DNA from: Fibrobacter sp. UWB16
Lineage (GTDB): Bacteria; Fibrobacterota; Fibrobacteria; Fibrobacterales; Fibrobacteraceae
Length of the DNA stretch: 64,000 nucleotides
Reading direction: 5' to 3'
NCBI RefSeq assembly: GCF_900215325.1
Contig: NZ_OCMS01000001.1
Span: forward strand, 62,001-126,000
Under the pieces are notes generated by a model. The model saw nothing but the letters and a program-made list of their open reading frames with translations, ran no database searches and was not told the origin of the DNA. A program made the position numbers and the translations under genes. Shown piece by piece: positions 8,403 through 17,237 of the stretch (positions are counted from its first letter, which is position 1; the number at the start of each line of letters is the position of its first letter).

Positions 8403-9776
8403 ATGCAAAATCAAATCAAGAAAGATATTCACGAAAACATGCCACGCTATATCGACATGCTTTCGAGCCTGGTAGCCATCCCCTCCATCAGTTTTGACAA
8501 TTTTGACCAGAAGTACGTTTTGGACTCCGCGAACACCGTCAAGGCGATGTTTGAAAAAGCGGGACTCACGAACATCCAGTTTTTGATGCCGCCGAGCGGG
8601 CGCCCGAGCGTTTACGCAGAAAGCCTTACAAGCCCGGACAAGCCGACCATCCTTTTGTACGCTCATCACGACGTGCAGCCGCCCATGCGAGAAGCTTTGT
8701 GGGACACGCCGCCGTTTACGGCCACGCAGAAAGGCGACCGTCTCTTTGGACGCGGCACCGCTGACGACAAGGCGGGAATCATCACGCATCTCGCAGCCCT
8801 TGAACAGGTTCGCCGCGAACTCAAGAGCAACGGTCCGAACCTCAAGTTTATCATTGAAGGTGAAGAAGAATCCGGAAGCGCAGGCTTCGAAAAGATTCTC
8901 ACGGAACATGCAGAACTCTTGAAGAGCGACGCCGTCATTATTGCAGACCTCGGGAACTTCGCGAAGGGAACACCGTCCATCACGACGACGCTCCGCGGCA
9001 TGAGCGCCATCAACGTCACGCTCCGTGCGACAAAGGCTCCGCTCCATTCTGGCTCTTGGTCCGGCCCGATTCCAGACCCCGCCCAGGCTCTTTGCCGCAT
9101 GATTGCAAGCCTCACCGACAAGGACGGCAAGATTCTCATCCCGCATTACGAAGATGACATTATCCCGCCGACCAAGGAAGAGCTTGAATCTTACAAGTCG
9201 CTCGGCATGACCGAAGAAATTTTCCGCAACGACGGCGGCGTTCTTGAACAGGTCAAGTTGAACGTTCCCGAAGACGAAATTTTGCTTTCGTTGTGGCGCC
9301 GCCCGAGCATCATCGTAAGCACAATTGAATCCGGATCCCGCGTGAACGCCGGTAACGTGCTGCAAGACAGCGCCTATGCCCGAATCGGCATCCGCCTGGC
9401 ACCCGGCATGGACGCCGTGAAATGCACCGACATGCTCGCCGACTTCCTCAAGGCCCAAGTTCCGAACAACATGGAAATCACCATCGACAAGGAAGGCGGC
9501 GCCAATCCGTTCACGACCGACACGAATCACCCGTTCTTCAAAAAGATGAGCGAAGCCATGACAGACGCTTACGCCTCCCCCACCAAATTCATAGGCTGCG
9601 GCGCAAGCATCCCAGGTGCAGAGCTTTTCCGTAACACGCTCGGTAACATCCCGATTTTGCTCACGGGCCTCGAAGACCCGGAATGCAATGCCCATGGCGA
9701 AAACGAAAGCCTTTACCTGCCCGATTTCGAAAGCGGAATCGTTGCAGAAGCGCTTTTCTTTGCATCTATTTCGTAA
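8403..9776 (+). CDS. M20-family dipeptidase
   Basis: 457 residues, cytoplasmic. Metal ligands of the M20/M25/M40 family are visible: YAHHDVQPP (HxD), GRGTADDKAG (bridging Asp), EGEEESGS (catalytic Glu and ligand Glu), D of IIADLGN, and a late His in ECNAHGENESL. The dimerisation domain lies in between. Length and the YAHHDVQP motif fit the CNDP/PepV-like dipeptidase group. A sirtuin gene starts nine bases downstream and is probably in the same operon. Confidence 0.92.
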   Translation: MQNQIKKDIHENMPRYIDMLSSLVAIPSISFDNFDQKYVLDSANTVKAMFEKAGLTNIQFLMPPSGRPSVYAESLTSPDKPTILLYAHHDVQPPMREALWDTPPFTATQKGDRLFGRGTADDKAGIITHLAALEQVRRELKSNGPNLKFIIEGEEESGSAGFEKILTEHAELLKSDAVIIADLGNFAKGTPSITTTLRGMSAINVTLRATKAPLHSGSWSGPIPDPAQALCRMIASLTDKDGKILIPHYEDDIIPPTKEELESYKSLGMTEEIFRNDGGVLEQVKLNVPEDEILLSLWRRPSIIVSTIESGSRVNAGNVLQDSAYARIGIRLAPGMDAVKCTDMLADFLKAQVPNNMEITIDKEGGANPFTTDTNHPFFKKMSEAMTDAYASPTKFIGCGASIPGAELFRNTLGNIPILLTGLEDPECNAHGENESLYLPDFESGIVAEALFFASIS

Positions 9777-9785
9777 GGAGGAACT

Positions 9786-10475
9786 ATGAAACGTAAAAGA
9801 CTCGTCGTACTGACAGGCGCAGGAATCAGCGCGGAATCTGGCCTCCGCACATTCCGCGGAAACGACGGCATGTGGGAACACGAAAACATCGAAGACGTCT
9901 GCACGCCAGACGCCCTCCGTCGCGACCCGAAGCGCGTCAAAGACTTTTACAACTTCTTGCGAAAGGGTCTCCCCGAGCATCAGCCGAATGCGGCGCACAT
10001 CGCGCTTGCCAAGCTCGAAGAGCGCCTCGGCGACGAATTCTTGCTCGTGACGCAGAACGTCGACGACCTCCACGAACGTGGAGGAAGCAAGCGCGTTTTG
10101 CACATGCACGGAGACCTGATGAAACTCCGTTGCACCAAGAACGAGCATGAATTCGAATTCACGGGAGAAGAAACATTGGACACAAAATGCCCGATTTGCG
10201 GTAGCCCCGTGCGCCCGGACATTGTGTTCTTTGGCGAAACGCCTTTGTACATGGACGAGATTCAAGAAGCACTCATGAACTGCGATGAATTCGCCTATAT
10301 CGGCACAAGCAGCGTTGTGTATCCAGCAGCAGGTTTCAAGAGTTTTGCGAAATCGTACGGAGCAAAAGTCACTTGCTTAAATCTAGAAACCCCCTATGGC
10401 GACCCGTACACGGACGTCGTCATTCAAGGGAAAGCAACAGAAATCGTTCCCAAGTGGTGCGAAGAATTCAAGTAG
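9786..10475 (+). CDS. cobB: NAD-dependent protein deacylase, CobB/SIRT5-like
   Basis: 229-residue class III sirtuin. LTGAGISAESGLRTFRG binds NAD, TQNVDDLHERGG and the catalytic His of HMHGDL follow, then the zinc-site half CPICG and the FFGETP segment; the first CxxC is reduced to one Cys, as in E. coli CobB. The acyl-lysine selectivity motif YxxR (Tyr92/Arg95 in CobB) reads YNFL, so the Arg that binds succinyl or malonyl groups is Leu, with an Arg one residue later. Translation starts at 9786 after a strong GGAGG. Confidence 0.92.
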   Translation: MKRKRLVVLTGAGISAESGLRTFRGNDGMWEHENIEDVCTPDALRRDPKRVKDFYNFLRKGLPEHQPNAAHIALAKLEERLGDEFLLVTQNVDDLHERGGSKRVLHMHGDLMKLRCTKNEHEFEFTGEETLDTKCPICGSPVRPDIVFFGETPLYMDEIQEALMNCDEFAYIGTSSVVYPAAGFKSFAKSYGAKVTCLNLETPYGDPYTDVVIQGKATEIVPKWCEEFK

Positions 10476-10567
10476 TCATTAGTTTTTAGTCATTAGTTTT
10501 TAGTTAATAGTTTGACGAATTTCACGATTATAATTCTATCGACTATTGACCAATGACTATTGACTAT
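10474..10567. repeat. Tandem and inverted AGTCATTAGTTTTT repeats
   Basis: Between the convergent cobB and HPt genes, a 14-base unit AGTCATTAGTTTTT occurs twice in tandem (10474-10487, 10488-10501), then a variant. The right side carries the inverse (AATGACTATTGACTA), so the whole gap can fold; TAGTCATT at 10473 pairs with AATGACTA at 10552. It could act as a bidirectional terminator. Confidence 0.6.
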
Positions 10568-10569
10568 TT

Positions 10570-10914
10570 TTATTCAGCACAAAGCTTGCCGAGCTCATCT
10601 CGTTTTTCGAAAAATTTGACCAAAAGTGCGCTGTAATCCATTTGCGTGCGATTGCGCAAGAGTTCGGTAATCTCGACAGCAAGCGTATATAGCGGCGTGA
10701 GCGAAAGGTTCCCGAGAACGCCCTTTAGTGCATGAGCCGCTTCAAACGCACCATCCAAGTCCTTGGCCGCAACTTTCTTCTCCAATCGTTCAAAAGTAGC
10801 GTCGTCAGGAATCGTCGTCACCAGTTTCAAATACAGGGCTTCGTTTCCAAAGCAGCGTTCAAGGCCTTCGGCCGTGTCGACACCGAAAGAATTCAGTTTT
10901 TCAATAGTAATCAC
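10570..10914 (-). CDS. Histidine phosphotransfer (HPt) protein
   Basis: 114 residues forming one HPt domain. AHALKGVLGNL carries the phosphorylatable His in the usual HxLKGxxxxLG context. The start is a GTG at 10914, three bases after the stop codon of the REC-GGDEF-EAL gene, with GGGGAA upstream. It would pass phosphate between the second receiver of the hybrid kinase at 13048 and the receiver of its operon partner. No other domain is present. Confidence 0.88.
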   Translation of the reverse strand: MITIEKLNSFGVDTAEGLERCFGNEALYLKLVTTIPDDATFERLEKKVAAKDLDGAFEAAHALKGVLGNLSLTPLYTLAVEITELLRNRTQMDYSALLVKFFEKRDELGKLCAE

Positions 10915-10917
10915 AGG

Positions 10918-12630
10918 TTATTCCCCTTTTTTCAAATTTTTTTCACTTATTTCACGCTCTATAAATGGAGCAAAATCCATTGCAGGCACAGGCTTGGAGA
11001 AGTAATACCCCTGAATAATATCACAGCCCATTTGTTTTAACATGTTTAACTGAGATTCGGTTTCAACGCCTTCAGCAACTGACGGAATCTTGAGAAACTT
11101 CGCAATTTCAATAATAATCTTTACGAGTTTCAAGTTGCATTCGTCCTTTTCCATATTACGGACAAAAGACATATCAATCTTTAATACATCAACCGGGACC
11201 GTAGTAATCATGTTCAAGGACGAGTATCCTGCACCAAAGTCATCCATTTCTATGCGGAATCCATTTTTACGTAGCTTGTCAACAACCTCGACAAGTCTAT
11301 TCGTATTTTCGGAATATGCACTTTCTGTGACTTCCAGCATGATTTCGCTCGTAGAAATTTCATACCTTGAACAAATGTCTTCCAGCTTTGCTTCAAGATC
11401 TGGATCCATGATGTTTATACGGGAGACGTTCACAGATACCGGTATAGATTCTCCATACAAATCTTTCCAACGTCGGATTTGTGCAGCAGATTCCTTCCAC
11501 ACATAGTTATCCACTTTGCGGATAAGCCCGTTAGATTCAAATAATGGAATAAAATCACCTGGATTAATGAAGCCCAGTTTCGGATGAATCCAACGCACCA
11601 GCGCCTCAGCGCTCGTCAGTCGCGGTTTTTCACCCACAATGCTATACTTGGGCTGGTAATAGACTTTCAATTCCTTATTGGCAATGGCTTCATCAAGATC
11701 ATGGATGAGAGTTTCTTCAAAGATATACTTTGCATGCAATTCATTATTGTAACGCGCAATACATTTCGATGAATCACCGCGATTTGAATCACAGGCGATC
11801 TTTGCGCGGTCAAACCAAACTTCAATTTCGAATTCTCGGCTGACATTTTCCCAAATTCCATAACGGATTCGAATATTGCTGATATGGAAAAAGCTTGCAA
11901 TTACAGAATCTAAGGCTTTACGCAAATCAGAATAATCTTCCTGATGCTCTGCAAAAATGTAGAACGTATCCGCATGGGCACGGCACGCAAAAGCATTCAT
12001 CTGCGGAACAAGCGCGAGCAGGGCTTCACCAATTTTGGAAAGGAGCATATTGCCAAAAGCACGCCCACAAAATTCATTCACCAAATGGAAGCGTTCAATA
12101 TCGAAAACCAGAGCGTCCCTGGGAATCTGCTTACCCAACAGTTCCGATCGGCGTACATACTCAAAGAAGTAGTCTTTAGCCAAAAGCCCCGTAAGCACAT
12201 CTTTTTCGGTATTGCGGATGATACTTTTCTTTTCAAAAAGTTCAATAATGCGCTCGCACCGAGCTAATACAACTTCGGGCAAATTGAACGGTTTCGTGAT
12301 AAAATCAGCGGCTCCAAGCTTTAGACACTTGATTTCAAAAGCCTTCTCCGAAGTCATTACGACAACAGGAATCGACTTTAGACGATCGCTTTCAACGCGG
12401 TGTTCCAGGAACTCGATGCCACTCATCACAGGCATAATCAAGTCCAGCAACACAAGCGAATACTCGACATCGGGATTCATCAGCATCCCAAGTGCGATTT
12501 TTGCATTGCTCGCGTAATCGACCGTATAAACCGTCGAAAGGAAATTTCCTAAAATTTCGCGGTTCACCATTTCGTCGTCTACAACAAGTACACGACGCCT
12601 TAAAACACCCTGTTGTCCAACAAAATCCAT
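10918..12630 (-). CDS. Response regulator REC - degenerate GGDEF - EAL
   Basis: About 570 residues from the ATG at 12630, preceded by GGAG; an upstream TTG is less likely. Residues about 10-130 are a receiver (VLVVDDE, phospho-Asp in LVLLDLIMP, Lys in FITKPF). About 145-300 is a GGDEF fold whose signature reads AHADTFYIF, so it should not make c-di-GMP. About 320-560 is an EAL domain with AEALVRW, NVSRIN, EVTES, DDFGAGYSSL and EGVETE, so the metal and catalytic residues look intact. Prediction: a c-di-GMP phosphodiesterase controlled by phosphorylation from the adjacent HPt protein. Confidence 0.9.
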   Translation of the reverse strand: MDFVGQQGVLRRRVLVVDDEMVNREILGNFLSTVYTVDYASNAKIALGMLMNPDVEYSLVLLDLIMPVMSGIEFLEHRVESDRLKSIPVVVMTSEKAFEIKCLKLGAADFITKPFNLPEVVLARCERIIELFEKKSIIRNTEKDVLTGLLAKDYFFEYVRRSELLGKQIPRDALVFDIERFHLVNEFCGRAFGNMLLSKIGEALLALVPQMNAFACRAHADTFYIFAEHQEDYSDLRKALDSVIASFFHISNIRIRYGIWENVSREFEIEVWFDRAKIACDSNRGDSSKCIARYNNELHAKYIFEETLIHDLDEAIANKELKVYYQPKYSIVGEKPRLTSAEALVRWIHPKLGFINPGDFIPLFESNGLIRKVDNYVWKESAAQIRRWKDLYGESIPVSVNVSRINIMDPDLEAKLEDICSRYEISTSEIMLEVTESAYSENTNRLVEVVDKLRKNGFRIEMDDFGAGYSSLNMITTVPVDVLKIDMSFVRNMEKDECNLKLVKIIIEIAKFLKIPSVAEGVETESQLNMLKQMGCDIIQGYYFSKPVPAMDFAPFIEREISEKNLKKGE

Positions 12631-12730
12631 GTGGGCAATCTCCAATCCATTCTATGAGTCTAAATGTAAGAAATAGACACAAAATAGATTATGTTTTTTT
12701 AGTTACATTTTATTCATTATAAAGCTTTAT

Positions 12731-12808
12731 TTACAGGTTCACGATGTCTTCTTCGTAATTTCCGATATCGGGAATCATCAATCCAATCAATTTATTTGTT
12801 TTGTCCAT
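12731..12808 (-). CDS. Possible 25-residue leader peptide
   Basis: A short open frame MDKTNKLIGLMIPDIG... ending EDIVNL, with TAA at 12731. It lies upstream of and in the same direction as the REC-GGDEF-EAL gene (gap about 100 bases). The core IGLMIPDIGN looks like the first strand of LacI/periplasmic-binding folds, so it could be the remnant of a larger gene. No strong ribosome site; a hairpin lies just upstream. Existence as a gene is uncertain. Confidence 0.35.
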   Translation of the reverse strand: MDKTNKLIGLMIPDIGNYEEDIVNL

Positions 12809-12814
12809 AATTTC

Positions 12815-12835
12815 CACACCCGTAAAAAAGGTGTG
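12815..12835 (-). promoter_or_regulatory. Hairpin upstream of the 12731 small frame
   Basis: Perfect 6-bp inverted repeat CACACC / GGTGTG with a nine-base A-rich loop, ending seven bases before the small frame's ATG. On the transcript it would sequester the GGGTGTGG that is the only ribosome-site-like stretch. Confidence 0.35.
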
Positions 12836-12898
12836 ACAAATTTAAACATAAAACTTATGTATGAGTATTTCTTTTTTATTACTTATTTCACAAATAAC

Positions 12899-12917
12899 AA
12901 TGACACTTTATGTCATT
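12899..12917. promoter_or_regulatory. Palindrome AATGACA-N5-TGTCATT, operator candidate
   Basis: A perfect 7-bp dyad with a 5-base centre lies in the divergent intergenic region between the kinase gene (13048, plus) and the REC-GGDEF-EAL group (minus). A further half-site, CAATGACA, occurs at about 12965. Spacing and symmetry fit a dimeric transcription factor. Confidence 0.45.
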
Positions 12918-13047
12918 TTACTAAAACTTCTTACATTTATATAACTTTGCTATCAAATTTATTACAATGACAACTTATAGCACAACGTTACTTATATTTG
13001 CGCTTACTTAATACAAATACAACCTAACTTATAAAGGGAAGGATTAT

Positions 13048-16000
13048 ATGGTGTGGAAAAAAAGGAACGGCATAAAAGACACAGCCGTCGGAAACATCGT
13101 TATGGCCATAGCTCTAATCGCAGGCTTTATAGTCCTAGGCTATAGCGCGGTACAAAACGTTAGCTCCATGTTCATGGAAGAACTGGCCGGACGTAGAGAA
13201 CAGTTTGTTGAGTCAAAACTTGAAGACTATATCAACAGCCTTGAATTTGCTGTTGAGCTTTTGACAACAGAAAATTTATCTAGTGAAAAAAACTTTCAAT
13301 CATACCAGTACCGTCTAAAGCATGTCTATGGATTGGAACGATTCGCCTTCGTCGATTCAAACGGGCTCATTTACACCTCCAACGGAACACGTAACGACAT
13401 CGATCTTTACGATTTCGATTACAAGAATCTCACCAAGCCCGTAATTTCACTAAAAAAAGCCGAAGACGAGAACAAGACACTCATCGTCGCTATTCCAATT
13501 AACAACAAATATTACAACAAGAAAAAACTTGTCGTTTCCTTTATGGAAATCACCATTGCGCGCCTTCTCGAAGGAGTTTCCCTACAGTTAGACACGAATA
13601 GCGCGGCATCTTGCAACATTTATACAAAAGACGGCAAGTCGCTGAAGAGCATGGTTCTCGGAGGACTCACCAACGATGAAAACTTGTTCACAGCCATGGA
13701 GCACGCAACATTTGAAGATGGCTACACCATTGACAAGATTCGTGAAGACTTCGCGGCTCACAGGCAGGGTTCTACGTCATTTTCATACAACGGCATGCAA
13801 GAAACCGTTTATTATATGCCCGTCAAGTCTACAGACTGGATGTTGACATACCTCGTTCGTGACAACGTTTCCACAGAACAGATGAGTTCCTTTTCTGAAG
13901 GCATTCTTGAGAGGAACCTCATCATCGCCATTATTATTTTATTCGTCATCATTATCTTATTCATTTTCTTCCTTATCCAAACACGACGCACAGCAAAGCT
14001 CAAAATCGAGCGTGAAATCATTGATGCCGAAAACAGAGTCAAGCAGAAGAAACTTGAAGACGAACTTGAGCTCCAGCAAAAGCTCATTGACCAGGAGCGC
14101 AAGCGTAACGAACAAAGTTACATGATTACGGCAATGGCATCAGATTACCAAAGCGTTTTTTATGTAGACCTGGAAGAGGACATCTCTATTTGCTATCGCA
14201 AAAACGATTCCGTTCCAACACCATTCAAGAAGGGTGACAAATTTAAATTCAGCGAATCGTTTACTCAATACGCCCATAAATACGTCGCTCCGGAATACCA
14301 AAAGAAATTTCTTGAATTTATCGACCCCGCAAACATTGTCAGGAGATTGCAGAAAAACGCACTCATTGCGTTACGCTACATGGTCATCCGCGACGGCAAG
14401 GAAAGCTACGAAATGCTTCGCATGGCAGGCGTGCGAGATGACGAGAACAGCGAAACGCTCCGCATTATTGGCGTCGGGTTCTCCGACATTGACGAAGAAA
14501 TGCGCGACTCTCTCGCCAAAAACCAAGCACTCATTGATGCGTTAAAGGTCGCCGAAGAAGCGAACAAGGCAAAGACCGTTTTCCTCTCGAACATGAGCCA
14601 TGAAATACGCACCCCGATGAACGCCATTATCGGTCTTGACAGCCTTGCACTCCACGAAGAAAACATTTCCCCAAAGATGCAAGACTATCTCGAAAAGATC
14701 GGTTCCTCTGCCGAGCACCTTTTGAGCCTCATCAACGAAATCCTAGACATGAGCCGAATCGAAAGTGGAAGACTGACTATCCGCAACGAAGAATTTTCTT
14801 TCACGAAACTTCTCGAACAAGTGAATACCATTTTCAACGGCCAGTGCGAAGAAAAAGGCATCCATTACAGCTGCAATGTCGACCCAAAAATCGACAGCTA
14901 TTATATTGGCGACGGCATAAAGATCCGCCAAATTCTCATCAACATTCTTGGAAACGCAGTCAAATTCACGCCGAAGGACGGCAATATAGCCTTTGACATC
15001 AAAAAGACGGCTAAATTCGACAAAAATTCTACGCTCACCTTCAAGATTAGCGACACCGGCATCGGCATGAGCAAGGAATACTTACCCAAGCTCTTTGAAC
15101 CGTTCAGCCAGGAAAACTCGGGAACGACAAACAAGTACGGAAGTAGCGGTCTTGGGCTTGCCATTACCAAGGGTATTGTCGACATGATGAACGGCAAGAT
15201 TGAAGTCGAAAGTGAAAAGGGCAAGGGTACGACATTTACGATTACGCTCACGCTTTTGAATTCTGGCCGCTCCGATGTTATCGAAAGTAACGATGTGGAA
15301 ATCCGTCCGAGCGAAATGAGCGTCCTCGTCGTCGACGATGATGATGTGGCATTACAACACGCCAAGGTCGTTCTTGAAAAGTCGGGAATTGCCGTCGAAA
15401 CAGCCCCTTCAGGACGAGAAGCCATCGAGATGGTAAAGCTCCGCCACGCTAGATGCAACCCATACAGCCTTGTCGTTTTGGACTGGAAGATGAACGAAAT
15501 GGACGGCGTAGAAACGGCTCAACAAATTCGCGCAGTCACAAGCGACGACACGGCAATCATCGTGCTCACGGCCTACAACTGGGACGATGTTCTGGACGAA
15601 GCGCACGCCGCTGGCGTCGATAGCTTTATCGCAAAACCGATCTTGACGGACCACCTTCTGGACGAACTCAAGGACATCCTCAAGAAGAAACGCCAGCATA
15701 CAGCACCCAAAAAGACGAAGGCGGAACTTACAGGAAGATGCATCCTCCTTGCTGAAGACATGGAAGTGAACGCCCAAATCATGATTGAAATTCTGAAGAT
15801 GCGTCAGGTGAGTACGGAGCATGCCGAAAACGGAAGAATCGCCGTCGAGATGTTCGAAAAATCACCAGTCGGCTATTACGACGCCATTCTTATGGATATG
15901 CGCATGCCAGAGATGGATGGCTTGGAAGCGACGGCGGCAATCCGCAAATTGGACCGCCCCGACGCCAAAAAGATTCCGATTATCGCGCTCACGGCAAACG

Positions 16001-16107
16001 CATTCGATGAAGATGTTCAGCGCAGCTTGCAAGCAGGCCTCAACGCACATTTAAGCAAGCCTGTAAAGCCCGATATCTTGTTCGAAACGCTCGAAGGAAT
16101 GCTGTAA
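13048..16107 (+). CDS. Hybrid histidine kinase with two receivers
   Basis: 1019 residues. TM1 at about 15-37, a periplasmic Cache-like sensor to about 285, TM2 (LIIAIIILFVIIILFIFFLI) near 291-311, then a coiled coil and a PAS-like region. HisKA has His518 in NMSHEIRTPMN. The ATPase shows NILGNAVKFTP (N box), DTGIGM (G1) and SSGLGLAIT (G2). Two receivers follow: VLVVDDDD with phospho-Asp in VVLDWKM, and ILLAEDM with LMDMRMPEMDG. It has no HPt domain of its own; the HPt gene at 10570 can supply it. The ribosome site is AAGGA. It is divergent from its probable output protein, with a palindrome between them. Confidence 0.95.
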   Translation: MVWKKRNGIKDTAVGNIVMAIALIAGFIVLGYSAVQNVSSMFMEELAGRREQFVESKLEDYINSLEFAVELLTTENLSSEKNFQSYQYRLKHVYGLERFAFVDSNGLIYTSNGTRNDIDLYDFDYKNLTKPVISLKKAEDENKTLIVAIPINNKYYNKKKLVVSFMEITIARLLEGVSLQLDTNSAASCNIYTKDGKSLKSMVLGGLTNDENLFTAMEHATFEDGYTIDKIREDFAAHRQGSTSFSYNGMQETVYYMPVKSTDWMLTYLVRDNVSTEQMSSFSEGILERNLIIAIIILFVIIILFIFFLIQTRRTAKLKIEREIIDAENRVKQKKLEDELELQQKLIDQERKRNEQSYMITAMASDYQSVFYVDLEEDISICYRKNDSVPTPFKKGDKFKFSESFTQYAHKYVAPEYQKKFLEFIDPANIVRRLQKNALIALRYMVIRDGKESYEMLRMAGVRDDENSETLRIIGVGFSDIDEEMRDSLAKNQALIDALKVAEEANKAKTVFLSNMSHEIRTPMNAIIGLDSLALHEENISPKMQDYLEKIGSSAEHLLSLINEILDMSRIESGRLTIRNEEFSFTKLLEQVNTIFNGQCEEKGIHYSCNVDPKIDSYYIGDGIKIRQILINILGNAVKFTPKDGNIAFDIKKTAKFDKNSTLTFKISDTGIGMSKEYLPKLFEPFSQENSGTTNKYGSSGLGLAITKGIVDMMNGKIEVESEKGKGTTFTITLTLLNSGRSDVIESNDVEIRPSEMSVLVVDDDDVALQHAKVVLEKSGIAVETAPSGREAIEMVKLRHARCNPYSLVVLDWKMNEMDGVETAQQIRAVTSDDTAIIVLTAYNWDDVLDEAHAAGVDSFIAKPILTDHLLDELKDILKKKRQHTAPKKTKAELTGRCILLAEDMEVNAQIMIEILKMRQVSTEHAENGRIAVEMFEKSPVGYYDAILMDMRMPEMDGLEATAAIRKLDRPDAKKIPIIALTANAFDEDVQRSLQAGLNAHLSKPVKPDILFETLEGML

Positions 16108-16129
16108 TAACTATCCTATCTCTAAAAGG

Positions 16130-16160
16130 AAGGCTGCTCGTTTTGAGCAGCCTTTTCTTT
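16130..16160 (+). terminator. Intrinsic terminator after the hybrid kinase
   Basis: Perfect stem AAGGCTGCTC / GAGCAGCCTT with a five-base loop, followed by TTCTTT. It overlaps the end of the convergent FISUMP gene and may serve both strands. Confidence 0.8.
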
Positions 16161-17094
16161 ACTTTTCAATTTTCTTTTCGGCAGTATCGTCTTTAATCAA
16201 TCGGACAAAAGACTGCGAATGTGTACTGAAAGTCACGCGACCGGGGAAAATTTCAAAGCAGAACTTGTCCTCGGAGGTCCAGAAATGACTAAAGAAGTTA
16301 TTGCTGATACCTGTGCTGCATTTGACCGGAGTCGCTTCAAATCCCAAGTTATCGGTCGGGGTCACATTACACTTTTCCCAGCCCTTGCGAGACATGAGCA
16401 CGCTCGACGGGTCACCAAGCCCTAAACCAGCAGCAGTCTTGATCAATGTTTCAAAATCCTTTTTGCTAGGAACGCGCCAGCCCCTTACGGCACAATACTT
16501 GTTCACCGAGCTCCATTCGTACAAGCCCTCGCCCGTATAACCCACGCACTTGTACTTCAAGGGTTCCTTCATCCACACTTGATCGCCAATCCTTACGGTC
16601 TTGTAGACCTGACCATCGCGAGGGTCGACAAACTGTGATTCAAAAAGATTCGGGGAAAGCGAGAATCTTTTTTGCCAAATATACTCTTGCAAAATATCTA
16701 GCATTTGTGCGCAAGGTTCAAAAGACAAGCCTAAATCCACGCAAAGCCGTCTTTGGCAAGCCTCCAAAACTTCTTGCTGTTCGCCATCCGAAAAACTTCT
16801 GACCTCATACATGCTTGACGGAATTTGCTTTAAGACAAGCAGGAACAATCGGTCCTTGGCATCCGCAAATTCGGGAGCGTTTAAATCGCGCAGTTCTTTT
16901 TCCAAAGTCGATTCGTTTGCGAAAATAGAATCACCGACTTTTTGCACAAGAGCATCACACAAAGCCTTGACATCTTTTTGCGCCACCTTGACCGCTGGGC
17001 GCACCAATTTTGCACCGCAAAACGGGCAATTTTCCATTTTATCGATTAAAGCATCAAAATCTTTTAGATTCTTATGACACTCTTTACAGAACAT
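16159..17094 (-). CDS. Cytoplasmic zinc-ribbon FISUMP protein
   Basis: 311 residues without a signal peptide. Residues 1-30 form a zinc ribbon (Cys3, Cys6 in CKEC; Cys23, Cys26 in CPFC). A helical middle part (about 40-150) follows. From about 160 comes a FISUMP domain: FVDPRDGQVYKTVRIGDQVW with the WMKEPLKYKC variant of WMAENLNY, then GWRVPSKKDFETL. FISUMP domains usually occur behind lipoprotein signals in Fibrobacter, so a zinc-ribbon version inside the cell is odd. Function unknown; the gene is convergent with the hybrid kinase. Confidence 0.85.
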   Translation of the reverse strand: MFCKECHKNLKDFDALIDKMENCPFCGAKLVRPAVKVAQKDVKALCDALVQKVGDSIFANESTLEKELRDLNAPEFADAKDRLFLLVLKQIPSSMYEVRSFSDGEQQEVLEACQRRLCVDLGLSFEPCAQMLDILQEYIWQKRFSLSPNLFESQFVDPRDGQVYKTVRIGDQVWMKEPLKYKCVGYTGEGLYEWSSVNKYCAVRGWRVPSKKDFETLIKTAAGLGLGDPSSVLMSRKGWEKCNVTPTDNLGFEATPVKCSTGISNNFFSHFWTSEDKFCFEIFPGRVTFSTHSQSFVRLIKDDTAEKKIEK

Positions 17095-17237
17095 AACGTT
17101 CTCCCCAATAATATTATCGAGCTTTCAACATCCATAGGGAGCCTCTAAAAAATTTAGCGGCAACCTTCGATGATAATATTAAAAAACGAGAAAGAACGGG
17201 ATGTAAAACTTATGCAAAAAACAATCGCTAGGATTAA

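Noticed and set aside
12899-13020. A riboswitch in the kinase upstream region
   Set aside because: Only one simple dyad is visible; no conserved riboswitch core could be recognised.
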